The notes beneath the pieces are model-generated. The model was not told the DNA's origin. It saw nothing but the letters and a program-made list of their open reading frames with translations, and searched no databases. Positions 54,464 to 62,780 of a stretch of DNA of 64,000 nucleotides are shown here, piece by piece; positions within the stretch are counted from its first letter, which is position 1, and the number at the start of each line of letters is the position of its first letter. The position numbers were made by a program, and so were the translations under genes. The DNA is taken from contig NZ_SGIT01000006.1 of the NCBI RefSeq assembly GCF_004208525.1, positions 62,001 to 126,000 of the forward strand, in the 5' to 3' direction. The stretch is from Sphingobacterium corticibacterium. Its GTDB lineage: Bacteria; Bacteroidota; Bacteroidia; Sphingobacteriales; Sphingobacteriaceae.

Positions 54464-55672
54464 ATGAAAAATATACTTTTAATCCTAATCTCTACAATTT
54501 TACTAATTTCTTGTAAAACCATTCGACAGAATAAAACCCAAAATGATGTACTAACCAAAAAATTAGAATTAACATATCAAAAAGATGCGATTAAAGGTTT
54601 TTCTGTTTCTGTTGTAAGCGATAAGGGATTGATTTATGATAAAGGTTTCGGATTTGCAGATATTGAACAAAATAAAGCATATAACTCAAGTACAACTCAA
54701 AACATTGCTTCAATTTCCAAAACACTTATTGGAATTTCTTTACTCAAAGCTCAAGAGTTAGGAAAATTAAATCTAAACGACCCGATTAATAAATATCTAC
54801 CTTTTAAGATTATCAATCCAAATCATCCAGAAGTTCCTATATTAATTAAACATTTGGCATATCACACTTCTTCAATTACTGACCTTGATGAAATTTATGC
54901 AAAATCGTATGTTTTGACAAAAGACAAACACGATGAAAATGAAGGCGTTTACAATTACTTCCAAAAACCAGAAACCAATATTTCATTATGTGAATTTATA
55001 CAGAATAGTTTAGTTGAAAATGGTACATGGTATCAAAAAAACTCATTTTTAAATTCAAAACCAGGTGAAAAACGTGAATATTCCAATATTGCTGCTGCTC
55101 TTTGTGCTTTGGTTATAGAATCTGCAACAGAACAAGATTATCGCACATTTACACAGAACTACATTCTGAATCCTTTGAAAATGAATAACTCTGGATGGAC
55201 AACAAAAGATATTGACACTACAAAACGCTCTAGATTATTTGCATACAAAGAAAAAATGATAGCTGAATATTCTCTCATAACATATGCTGATGGAGGCTTT
55301 ATCACATCGAGTAATGATTTAGGAATATTTTTATCTGAACTCATAAAAGGATACAACGGAAATGGGAAGTTATTAAGTAAAGAAAGCTATAAAAAGCTTT
55401 TTGAAAAACAGAAATTCGTAGAGGAGAAAAAAACAAAATATTATGGAATTTTCTTTGAATTTCGAGATGGTTTTCTAAATATTAAAAATGATTTGGTTGG
55501 TCACAATGGTTCTGACCCCGGAGTTTTCACTGCAATGTATTTTAACCCTACAACTAAGATTGGCAAAATAGTTTTGGTTAACACAGATACTGATTTTACT
55601 GATAATGTATGGCCCGAAATTGAAGAAATATGGAAATCTTTATCAGACTACGAGAAAACAATTAGTAAATAA
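54464..55672 (+). CDS. serine hydrolase of the beta-lactamase/penicillin-binding fold (class C-like)
   Basis: 402 residues. Lipobox ILLISCKTI (Cys 17). Active-site SxxK is S83-I-S-K86 in QNIASISKTLIG. The second motif is YSN in KREYSNIAAALCAL, and the third HNG in LVGHNGSDPGVF. This set is shared by class C beta-lactamases, D-Ala carboxypeptidases and related esterases. The divergent sequence and lipoprotein anchor argue for a peptidase or esterase rather than a clinical beta-lactamase. Confidence 0.85.
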   Translation: MKNILLILISTILLISCKTIRQNKTQNDVLTKKLELTYQKDAIKGFSVSVVSDKGLIYDKGFGFADIEQNKAYNSSTTQNIASISKTLIGISLLKAQELGKLNLNDPINKYLPFKIINPNHPEVPILIKHLAYHTSSITDLDEIYAKSYVLTKDKHDENEGVYNYFQKPETNISLCEFIQNSLVENGTWYQKNSFLNSKPGEKREYSNIAAALCALVIESATEQDYRTFTQNYILNPLKMNNSGWTTKDIDTTKRSRLFAYKEKMIAEYSLITYADGGFITSSNDLGIFLSELIKGYNGNGKLLSKESYKKLFEKQKFVEEKKTKYYGIFFEFRDGFLNIKNDLVGHNGSDPGVFTAMYFNPTTKIGKIVLVNTDTDFTDNVWPEIEEIWKSLSDYEKTISK

Positions 55673-55766
55673 AAGCCACTCTACAGGCAATGTCATATAG
55701 ATGAAAATTGTAATTTCATAAATATTTCCTTTACTTTTACTCAGAAATTTTTAACCCAATATCATA

Positions 55767-55943
55767 ATGAACGAACTAATCGAAAAAATCAATGCAAGCT
55801 TTGAGACATTAAAAGCTGATGCAGATTTACAGGCAGAAAAAGGAAACAAGGCAGCAGGTACAAGAGCTCGCAAAACTTCTTTAGAGTTAGAGAAACTCTT
55901 AAAAGAATTTAGAAAAGCATCTTTAGATGCGTCTAAAGCTTAA
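55767..55943 (+). CDS. histone H1-like small basic protein
   Basis: 58 residues, MNELIEKINASFETLKADAD, then TRARKTSLELEKLLKEFRKA. Lys/Ala-rich and helical, matching the short Hc1-type histone H1-like proteins common in Bacteroidota. It probably binds DNA as a nucleoid protein. A hairpin terminator follows 7 bp after the stop. Too short for the usual ORF cut-off. Confidence 0.75.
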   Translation: MNELIEKINASFETLKADADLQAEKGNKAAGTRARKTSLELEKLLKEFRKASLDASKA

Positions 55944-55950
55944 ACATAAG

Positions 55951-55970
55951 ACCCTTCAAATTCGAAGGGT
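55951..55970. terminator. bidirectional terminator
   Basis: ACCCTTC-6 nt-GAAGGGT followed by TTTGTTATTTG on the plus strand. It lies between the stops of the histone-like gene and the convergent ORF6N gene, serving at least the former. Confidence 0.65.
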
Positions 55971-55973
55971 TTG

Positions 55974-56852
55974 TTATTTGTTAAGTATCTGAAGCATTTT
56001 GCCTACCTCAATATCCATTCTGGAAAAAGCAAACCATTTTTTGCCCAAATCTTTCAGTGATGCTCCGATGTGGTAAAGCTCCGTATCATCAATGATTAAA
56101 AAACGGTCATGGGAATCGTTAAACAACTCAACTTCAATCGGAGGATACTGGGTATTGTACCGTTGTAAATCGAGCCTTAGCTGATTGCTGATATTTTTGG
56201 TATAGATAGTGGCAGTTACATTGTCATTGCGTTTGCCCAATAACGTTAGTACCGTGTCATCTACATAATTATCCAGCAGGATAATGGAACATTCGGCACT
56301 TCGGATAATATCGGAAACAAAGGCATAGGCATCAAAAACCTGCCCGTTGTAGAAAATACCTTTTTCGCTGTGGAGTTTGTCGCTTTCCATAGCCTTAAAG
56401 ATTTCTTCAAATTTTTGATCGGCTTGTAATTGCTTCAATTCAATGTTATCTAAACGATGAAACAAAGAAGCATTGCTGATAAGCATTCGTCTCATTTCTA
56501 CAAAGGCTTCCATAATTTCAACACTGACTTTAACCGCTATATCTGAACGGAGTATAGCAGAAGACATTGCGACCCCTTGCTCGGTAAAAACATAGGGCAA
56601 ATAACGTCTCCCTCCATAATTCAAACTTGAGGTTCCAATTTGGAACCTCAAGTTTTGGGTTTCCTCTTCAGTCAGTTGAAAGCAAAAAGAGGCTGGAAAC
56701 CTTTCAATATTTCTTTTTACGGCTTTGTTCAAGTTCTTTGTTTCCACGTGGTATAAGGAAGCGAGGTCACTATCAAGCATCACTTGCTTGCCACGTATGG
56801 TATAAATCAGATTCCTGATTTCCATTGAGCTAATGCTAGGTTTATTTTCCAT
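55974..56852 (-). CDS. ORF6N-domain DNA-binding protein
   Basis: 292 residues. The N-terminal ORF6N/KilA-N-type domain (residues ~8-120) reads IRNLIYTIRGKQVMLDSDLA, then LPYVFTEQGVAMSSAILRSD. The C-terminal half (VSDIIRSAECSIILLDNYVD, then LELFNDSHDRFLIIDDTELY-type strands) resembles a phospholipase-D-like domain with one HxxxxxxD-like motif (HDRFLIIDD). The start overlaps the topoisomerase stop by 1 bp. It is a common ICE passenger of unknown target. Confidence 0.85.
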   Translation of the reverse strand: MENKPSISSMEIRNLIYTIRGKQVMLDSDLASLYHVETKNLNKAVKRNIERFPASFCFQLTEEETQNLRFQIGTSSLNYGGRRYLPYVFTEQGVAMSSAILRSDIAVKVSVEIMEAFVEMRRMLISNASLFHRLDNIELKQLQADQKFEEIFKAMESDKLHSEKGIFYNGQVFDAYAFVSDIIRSAECSIILLDNYVDDTVLTLLGKRNDNVTATIYTKNISNQLRLDLQRYNTQYPPIEVELFNDSHDRFLIIDDTELYHIGASLKDLGKKWFAFSRMDIEVGKMLQILNK

Positions 56853-58936
56853 TACTTTTTGTAGCTTTTATTCTTAGCAAATTCAAAGGATGTAGTGTAA
56901 TCTTCATTTAATACGATATGAGCATCGAATTTCTTTCCGGCTTTGCTTTTCATTCCTTTAATGAGTGAAGTTTTCTTTTTATTAACAAGGTTTTCAATAT
57001 CGGCTATGCTGATTTGTATGCCGCATACATTTCGGAACTGTACCCAGCTACACACTTCATCGGAACATTTGACAATCTTATCACGGATAATGAGTTGCTG
57101 ACTTTTACATTTTGGGCAAATCAGTTTAGGGAGGTTATTTTGAGCGATAGATGTTTGTAGTAACTCATCAGTGATGGATTTGGCATAGGTCTCCATTTCC
57201 TTTTGAAAAGCACCTGCATCCGCTTCGTTGTTCTCAATTTTCTGCAATGCGAGTTCCCATTCGGCAGTCATTGCCACGTCCGCAATTTTCCGTTCTTTAA
57301 CCAATTCATACACTTGCAATCCCTTTTCGGTCGGGATTAAGGATTTCTTTTCCCTTTGGATATAGTTACGGGTAAACAGGGTTTCGATAATGGCGGCTCT
57401 TGTAGCCGGAGTGCCGATACCGATATTTTGCAGGGCTTTTCTTTCGTCTTCGTTTTCGATTTCCTTTCCGGCACTTTCCATAGCCGACAAAAGTCCTGCT
57501 TCGGTATAAAGCACAGGCGGTTTGGTTTTCTTTTCCAAAACGGAGGCATCTTTTATTTTAAGTTCATCGCCTTTATTCAGTTCGGGCAAATCCTGCATAG
57601 GTTCGGTATCCTCATCGGAGAAACTACCTTTAATTCCTCGCCAACCAGCTTCTATAATTTTACAACCTTTTGTGGCAAAATCGTAATGTAAAACTTGTAA
57701 ACTTACATCGGTTATCTCTTTTATACAAGATTGTGAGAGAGCTTCGAGCAATCGAAAAGCAATCATATCATAAACGGCATTTTCTGTTGCAGATAGTGCG
57801 GATGGGATTTTATCTGTAATTAACAATCCATGGTGATCTGTGACACGTAAATCGTTTACGATGCGTTTATTGAAACGTCCCCATTTCATTTTGGCTACAG
57901 CTTGTTTACAGCTCTCCTTATCCTGTAGAGCCCTAACGAGATTGGGGATTTCTGCCCACAGATCTTCAGGAATATATTTGCTTCCAGTTCGTGGATAAGT
58001 GATAAACTTTTTTTCGTACAAACTTTGGGCAATATTGAGCGTTTCTTCGGCTGAAAGGTTCAGTTTTTTATTGGCTTCCTTTTGCAATCCAGTAAGGTCG
58101 AACAATAATGGAGCTTGCTCTGTAATACTTTTGGTTTCTACCGATGTAACTGTTGCAGTATTGCATCGTTGAATAGATTTCAGCGTATCATCAGCTAGTT
58201 TTTGATCTTCCCATTTGGTTTTTGAAAGGCTTTTAAAGTCGATAAATTCTTTGTTGTGGAATAACTGTATTTGCCAAAAATTCTTTACTGCAAAATTCTT
58301 ATTGTCAAGGTAGCGTCTACATATCAAAGCCAGCGTTGGCGTTTGCACTCTTCCGAGCGAATAAATACCGTTACCAGCGGCAATACTTAATGCCTGTGTT
58401 GCATTGATACCTACGAGCCAGTCGGCACGGCTTCTCCCTTGTGCTGCATAGTATAGTCCGTCAAATTCTTTTCCATCTTTGAGGTTATCAAAGCCTTGTT
58501 TAATGGCTTTTTCGGTAAGTGAACTAATCCAAAGGCGTTCAAAAGGTCTCGTACATTTCAGATATTCATAAATATACCGAAAGATGAGTTCGCCCTCACG
58601 ACCTGCATCGGTAGCAACGATAATACTTTCGCTTTTATTAAAGAGTTGTTCAATAATTTTCAGTTGTTTTAATGCTCCTGAATCCGTAGCATATCCCTTG
58701 TCTTTTTTGACCTTACGAACGGTGAGCAAAAAAGGTTTAGGGATTATCGGTAAAACGGATGGATCAAATCCTGAAATGCCATAATCTTCGGGCATTCCCA
58801 ATCCTATTAAATGACCGAATGCCCACGTAACAAAATAGCCGTTCCCTGTCAGGTAGCCGTCTTTTTTATCAGATGCTCCCACAAGTCCGGCTATTTCCCT
58901 TGCTACGCTTGGTTTTTCTGCAATAATTGTTTTCAT
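56852..58936 (-). CDS. topB: type IA DNA topoisomerase III (CTnDOT exc homologue)
   Basis: 694 residues. TOPRIM domain: MKTIIAEKPSVAREIAGLVG at the start and VATDAGREGELIFRYIYEYL near residue 105. The catalytic Tyr is in KKFITYPRTGSKYIPEDL (~residue 315). A C-terminal zinc-ribbon-like CPKC...C pattern occurs near 610. It removes negative supercoils and decatenates DNA. In CTnDOT the Exc protein in this operon position has topoisomerase III activity and is linked with excision. It starts 7 bp after the DUF3945 stop. Confidence 0.95.
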   Translation of the reverse strand: MKTIIAEKPSVAREIAGLVGASDKKDGYLTGNGYFVTWAFGHLIGLGMPEDYGISGFDPSVLPIIPKPFLLTVRKVKKDKGYATDSGALKQLKIIEQLFNKSESIIVATDAGREGELIFRYIYEYLKCTRPFERLWISSLTEKAIKQGFDNLKDGKEFDGLYYAAQGRSRADWLVGINATQALSIAAGNGIYSLGRVQTPTLALICRRYLDNKNFAVKNFWQIQLFHNKEFIDFKSLSKTKWEDQKLADDTLKSIQRCNTATVTSVETKSITEQAPLLFDLTGLQKEANKKLNLSAEETLNIAQSLYEKKFITYPRTGSKYIPEDLWAEIPNLVRALQDKESCKQAVAKMKWGRFNKRIVNDLRVTDHHGLLITDKIPSALSATENAVYDMIAFRLLEALSQSCIKEITDVSLQVLHYDFATKGCKIIEAGWRGIKGSFSDEDTEPMQDLPELNKGDELKIKDASVLEKKTKPPVLYTEAGLLSAMESAGKEIENEDERKALQNIGIGTPATRAAIIETLFTRNYIQREKKSLIPTEKGLQVYELVKERKIADVAMTAEWELALQKIENNEADAGAFQKEMETYAKSITDELLQTSIAQNNLPKLICPKCKSQQLIIRDKIVKCSDEVCSWVQFRNVCGIQISIADIENLVNKKKTSLIKGMKSKAGKKFDAHIVLNEDYTTSFEFAKNKSYKK

Positions 58937-58942
58937 ACTTAA

Positions 58943-60421
58943 TTACCTTTTTACGCCTTTGGACTTTGCAGGAGCTTTGGGTTTTTCCTGTTGTTCTTGC
59001 TGTTGTTTGTTTGTCGGTCTTTGCTGTCCCGACTTCAAAGGCTCGTTGATGTTTTTGGTCGCTTCGTTGGTTTTGCCCTCCGAATTGACGGCAGTCTGCG
59101 TTTTGTGGGCTTCGGTAGGTTTTGCCTGTGCCTTAACCTGGCTTGGAAATTGGAAGTTCGTTTTTCCGGTTTCTGCATTGAAAGTGATATAACCCTGATA
59201 TGGTTGCCCTTTTTTATCCCTCAATCCGTCAATGTAAACGGTTTGCCCGGCTTTGAAATCCTTATGCTGCTCATCGGTCAGTTCTTTGCCCCTGAATGTT
59301 TTTGGAGCTTCCTGCGGCTGGCTTTGCTGATTACTTTGTCCGTTGTTTTGGGTTTGACCGTTGCTTTGGGTTTGCCTTTTGGAATTATTGCGGTCAAACA
59401 GGAACTCCACATAACGCTTGTCAGCATTGAACTGTACCGTTGCCGAAAACTCCGTTCCTTTAGTGGAAATCATACCCTCTAACTTTAGCGGTTTACCCTC
59501 CAATAAAGTTTGCTTTTGGGCATCGTCCAGTTTCACACCCTTAATTTCATCGGGAATTTTTATAAACTCCGTCCGTAATGCAATTACATCATTGGTCAGC
59601 TTGTCTATACTGATAATGGACGGCATTAGTTCGCCTGTTTTGGTGTTTTTCAAATCAACCACACGCCCCATATTGCCCGTTTCGAGCAGGTTTTTCTTGT
59701 CCTCATCCGTAAATTTGTGTCCGAAAAATTCAGAGTGTAGATTAGGTTCTTTTTTGATACCGTGTATTCCTACTACAACTTTTCCGTCTTCGGCTTGCTG
59801 TAAAGACAGGCGGGCATCCGTACGGAGAATAGTACCACCGAGGTTAACGCCAATCGGTAGGAGTTCATTGGTTTTATAACCTTTCAATAAAGGTTCAAGC
59901 AGGTTTCTCTTTTCAAGGTATTCCTTACTTAATCCGAGATTGTTCATTGTGTCCCAATCAATCTGCTCCGGCTTGTAGCGGTATTGGCTGGCTTCCGGTG
60001 GTGTTGTTTGTGCTGTTTCCATATCATTTTTATTTTCTTGCTTTTTATCCTGTTGCGGTTCTGTTTTCACTTCGTGTTCTTTCATCACTTTTTCGCCTTC
60101 AGGGGTTGGCTTATCCACCTGCTTTTGCATTTTCTGTGCTTTATCTACGGCTTCATCAGCCGATACCTTGAAGAATGAAAAATTGGTAGGGTTCTTTAAC
60201 TGGCTGAAAAAATTGGAGAAGAAGTTGGAAAAGAAATCGCCGCTTTTGTCCACACGCATAAATTGGTTTTGGTTTTTCATCGTGGGGTCAACGGTTTCCA
60301 TTTTCCCGTTTTCATCAATGCTTTTTACGGCTTGGATTTTCATTTTCTCTTTATCCAGCACCAGCAATATGTCCGATAATTGTTCGGGCATTTCCTGTTT
60401 GTTTGTGATTTCTTCGCTCAT
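58943..60421 (-). CDS. DUF3945 protein (CTnDOT orf3 homologue)
   Basis: The ATG at 60421 (MSEEITNKQEMPEQLSDILL) is preferred; a longer frame to 60490 would run through the shared motif. It encodes 492 residues. Acidic/basic N-terminus with FFSNFFSNFFSQLKN, then tandem DUF3945-type units (PIGVNLGGTILRTDARLSLQ, LDDAQKQTLLEGKPLKLEGM, LTDEQHKDFKAGQTVYIDGL), then a Gln- and Lys-rich tail. The function is unknown; the place matches orf3 in the CTnDOT excision operon. Confidence 0.87.
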   Translation of the reverse strand: MSEEITNKQEMPEQLSDILLVLDKEKMKIQAVKSIDENGKMETVDPTMKNQNQFMRVDKSGDFFSNFFSNFFSQLKNPTNFSFFKVSADEAVDKAQKMQKQVDKPTPEGEKVMKEHEVKTEPQQDKKQENKNDMETAQTTPPEASQYRYKPEQIDWDTMNNLGLSKEYLEKRNLLEPLLKGYKTNELLPIGVNLGGTILRTDARLSLQQAEDGKVVVGIHGIKKEPNLHSEFFGHKFTDEDKKNLLETGNMGRVVDLKNTKTGELMPSIISIDKLTNDVIALRTEFIKIPDEIKGVKLDDAQKQTLLEGKPLKLEGMISTKGTEFSATVQFNADKRYVEFLFDRNNSKRQTQSNGQTQNNGQSNQQSQPQEAPKTFRGKELTDEQHKDFKAGQTVYIDGLRDKKGQPYQGYITFNAETGKTNFQFPSQVKAQAKPTEAHKTQTAVNSEGKTNEATKNINEPLKSGQQRPTNKQQQEQQEKPKAPAKSKGVKR

Positions 60422-60481
60422 AATCTGAAAAATTTTAAAGTTTACCGCCGAATGTAAAGTAAGCGTTGGCTGTATTGCCCG

Positions 60482-60516
60482 AAGTGGCACTCAAAGGCAG
60501 TCTTTGTCTTTCATTG
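60482..60516 (-). promoter_or_regulatory. shared ICE upstream motif, DUF3945 copy
   Basis: On the minus strand it reads GACAAAGACTGCC, then TTTGAGTGCCACTTC, very like the mobC copy. It ends 61 bp before the preferred ATG, suggesting that the DUF3945-topB pair has its own promoter inside the excision operon. Confidence 0.6.
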
Positions 60517-60520
60517 GCGT

Positions 60521-60811
60521 TCATTTTGAGGGCGGGTTAAAGCTCTCCCTTATGAACTGATGCACATCGGACAGTTTGTAATACAGTTTTCCGCTTATCG
60601 TATAATAGGGCAACTTCCCGATGGAGCGATACCTTTGGAGGGAACGGTTGCTGATTTTCAGCATTTGAAGCAAATCCTGATTGTCGAGCAATTCCTCGCC
60701 GTCAATGCTGTTGCGTTTCTTTTGCAAATCATCAATATGGTCGCTAAGCATATCAAGGCGGTCAATTATACGTTGCATCCACGCCAAAAATTCCATTCTG
60801 TCAATATTCAT
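60521..60811 (-). CDS. HTH/excisionase-type protein (xis2d-like)
   Basis: 96 residues. Coiled N-terminus (DRLDMLSDHIDDLQKKRN), then an excisionase-type winged HTH: LLDNQDLLQMLKISNRSLQRYRS, then GKLPYYTISGKLYYKLSDVH. In CTnDOT Xis2d occupies this place and directs excision with IntDOT. It lies 11 bp after the first HTH gene. Confidence 0.82.
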   Translation of the reverse strand: MNIDRMEFLAWMQRIIDRLDMLSDHIDDLQKKRNSIDGEELLDNQDLLQMLKISNRSLQRYRSIGKLPYYTISGKLYYKLSDVHQFIRESFNPPSK

Positions 60812-60822
60812 AGGGACACATT

Positions 60823-61176
60823 TTATTGTTTACCGGATTTTAACTTTCTGCCTTTTTCGATATAGCTTTTGCCTTTTACCATAAGCTCCTGCACATACTC
60901 ATCACTGCTCTGTACGGCATTGGCATTGAGCATATCCTTAATTGCTCCAATGGTGTAGAAGTATTGCCCGTAGATTTTTGAATAAGCAATCTCGCCTTTG
61001 GTACGCATACGCCATAAGGTCTTTTCGCTGATGTGCAGGTATTGGCATACCTCGTGGTTATTGAGCCACAGGTCATCATAGCTTGTATTGTCCAATCTTT
61101 TCAGGTAGTCAGCAATGGCGTTGATACGGCTGTTGAGCTGTTGCCACGCTTCTTCTTCGATAGTTATTATTTTCAT
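60823..61176 (-). CDS. HTH/excisionase-type protein (xis2c-like)
   Basis: 117 residues. The central HTH WLNNHEVCQYLHISEKTLWRMRTKG, then YSKIYGQYFYTIGAIKDMLN, is of the same excisionase type as the next gene. It is the first gene of the rteC-controlled excision operon in CTnDOT order. The shared motif lies 40 bp upstream. Confidence 0.82.
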   Translation of the reverse strand: MKIITIEEEAWQQLNSRINAIADYLKRLDNTSYDDLWLNNHEVCQYLHISEKTLWRMRTKGEIAYSKIYGQYFYTIGAIKDMLNANAVQSSDEYVQELMVKGKSYIEKGRKLKSGKQ

Positions 61177-61215
61177 TGCACAGCTTTTAAATGTTCACTA
61201 TGCAAAACTCCTAAA

Positions 61216-61235
61216 GGTGGCAGTGTTTGTCTGCC
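61216..61235 (-). promoter_or_regulatory. shared ICE upstream motif, xis2c copy
   Basis: On the minus strand it reads GGCAGACAAACACTGCCACC, a single core, with GGCA/TGCC ends that make it partly palindromic. In CTnDOT RteC binds upstream of xis2c, so this is the best candidate for an RteC-type site here. Confidence 0.6.
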
Positions 61236-61375
61236 AATCCTTACCCATTGGTTTGGCGGTTTTTTGAATTTTTTACAAATCAGCAAACCCCTTGTTTAAT
61301 AAGGGTTTATCGTGTTTTCGAATATTTTGTAATGAAGTTTAAGAGCATTTGCCAATTGGCATATATGGGCAAAGA

Positions 61376-61404
61376 AAAAGCAGTACATTTTGTGTACTGC
61401 TTTT
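61376..61404 (-). terminator. rho-independent terminator after rteC copy 3
   Basis: Perfect stem AAAAGCAGTACA/TGTACTGCTTTT with a 5 nt loop; T-rich sequence follows on the minus strand. It lies 21 bp after the rteC stop and separates it from the xis2c-like gene. Confidence 0.75.
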
Positions 61405-61424
61405 AAATTAATGTATCGTATTAG

Positions 61425-62270
61425 CTAAAGGTCTTTATCCATATATTCTTCGAGTGATATTTTAAGCTGGTCTAAAAATGCAGTTCGGGAACCTGCCCTT
61501 GTTTTCATTCTGTGGAAAGAGTGGTGTATATCGTTTAAGGGAGCTCGGAATAATACCTGAAAAATCAATGCTAATTTTCTTATACCAATTCTTCCGTATG
61601 CAATAGAATTTGAAGCATAGAGAGCATATATCAATTCGATAAGTGCATTTTGAGAATTTGTCCACGAAATGTCCTTGTTTGCATCTCCATTTAGTAAAAT
61701 TGCATCTGGATTTTCTTCGGGATTGATTTTAGTAAGTATGTAGGTGTAAAGTAATTCATTCGCAATAATGTGGGCTATCTTGTTGTCATAGTACGTTGAG
61801 AAACTAAGGTCTATTTCAAATACGCCACTCTTTAAGCCATCGTGGTAGTTGATTTGCCCGAGCCTGAAAAAAGAATGATCTCGGTCAATCCTACCTGTAC
61901 GATAGTACCTGTAAAAATCTTCATTGCAGATACTCTCTTTATATTCTGATTTGAGATTTTTTAATAGATTCTCATAATAGTTTTGATGTATTTTGCCATT
62001 GCTGACGGGGCAGGTTGTTTCAATGCGGAAGACTTTGTTATAGTAGATGAGTTTCCCTAAAACTTGCGGTTTGATATTTTTGAAAAATTCTATCTCTTGC
62101 TGCTCATCTGTAAATCCAGTCTGTAAGACTTGGGCTTTTATGGAACACAACATTTCATTAAGGAATAAGGTCATTTGATATGCTTCTTCCGATGTTGGCA
62201 ACATTTGAGAAGAAAGTTTCTCTTCCTTATGATGAATTTGCGATAATATTTTACTCAACACGATTTCCAT
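61425..62270 (-). CDS. rteC: RteC-family regulator, copy 3 (divergent)
   Basis: 281 residues. The same RteC pattern as copies 1 and 2 (FFKNIKPQVLGKLIYYNKVF, then FYRYYRTGRIDRDHSFFRLG and FSTYYDNKIAHIIANELLYT) but far more divergent. It sits directly upstream of the xis2c-like gene, the functional position of rteC in CTnDOT, so this is the best candidate for control of excision. Confidence 0.87.
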   Translation of the reverse strand: MEIVLSKILSQIHHKEEKLSSQMLPTSEEAYQMTLFLNEMLCSIKAQVLQTGFTDEQQEIEFFKNIKPQVLGKLIYYNKVFRIETTCPVSNGKIHQNYYENLLKNLKSEYKESICNEDFYRYYRTGRIDRDHSFFRLGQINYHDGLKSGVFEIDLSFSTYYDNKIAHIIANELLYTYILTKINPEENPDAILLNGDANKDISWTNSQNALIELIYALYASNSIAYGRIGIRKLALIFQVLFRAPLNDIHHSFHRMKTRAGSRTAFLDQLKISLEEYMDKDL

Positions 62271-62780
62271 AGCATAGTCGTTTTGAAGTTAGCACTATTT
62301 GTTTCGGAGTTACACCTATCGTTGGCATGTCAAAATTTGGAAATAATATTGAAAGCAATATCACAGGCTCCCCCCAATGGGGGAATTTTATAGCGAATTA
62401 AAGTTGAAAGGAAAGGACGAGAAAAAGGTAAAGCACTAATGTACTTTACCCATTATTTATTACATTTGCATTAATGATTTACAAGGTAATCAAATGAAAG
62501 CAAGTGCAGTAAGCACCATTACTAAATCGTTACCGATAGTGTTTCCCTCTCTTGTAAACTACTCTTTATTAGCCACTTTGTGCTAAATTAATCTTTTTTA
62601 ATAAAAAAAGGATTTTAAGAAACGCCTTTTTCCTTCGCAATCCTTCATGATCATTCGCAAGGTGCTGAACATCATTGTTTTATGAAAAATATTCCAAACC
62701 TTTGTTTCGTAAGGCAGACGAATGGGTACCCGAAAGTGCTTACACAGAAATAGTTTTTTAACGAGTAAAAATTTAGAAAA
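62271..62780. other. element-edge region: hairpins and short leader-like ORFs, no integrase
   Basis: Contains a CCCCC-AAT-GGGGG hairpin (62371-62383) and a near-perfect 24 bp palindrome (62427-62450, arms GGTAAAG/CTTTACC). A TACATTTG -7 motif (62461-62468) follows. Two overlapping short frames come next: 62474-62497 (7 codons) and 62494-62586 (MKASAVSTITKSLPIVFPSL and 10 more). It is the likely right edge of the ICE; an integrase would be expected near here and none is seen. Confidence 0.5.

Noticed and set aside
54464..55672. Clinically relevant class C beta-lactamase
   Set aside because: SxxK, YSN and HNG motifs are shared by peptidases and esterases; the lipoprotein anchor and divergence make resistance unlikely on sequence alone.
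61351..61360. GCCAATTGGC palindrome as an operator
   Set aside because: Short, isolated and downstream of a terminator; not conserved at other promoters in the window.
62460..62469. CTnDOT-like attachment core (GTANNTTTGC)
   Set aside because: TTACATTTGC differs at the first base, and the core overlaps the common TAnnTTTG promoter motif, so a chance match is likely; no second copy was found in the window.
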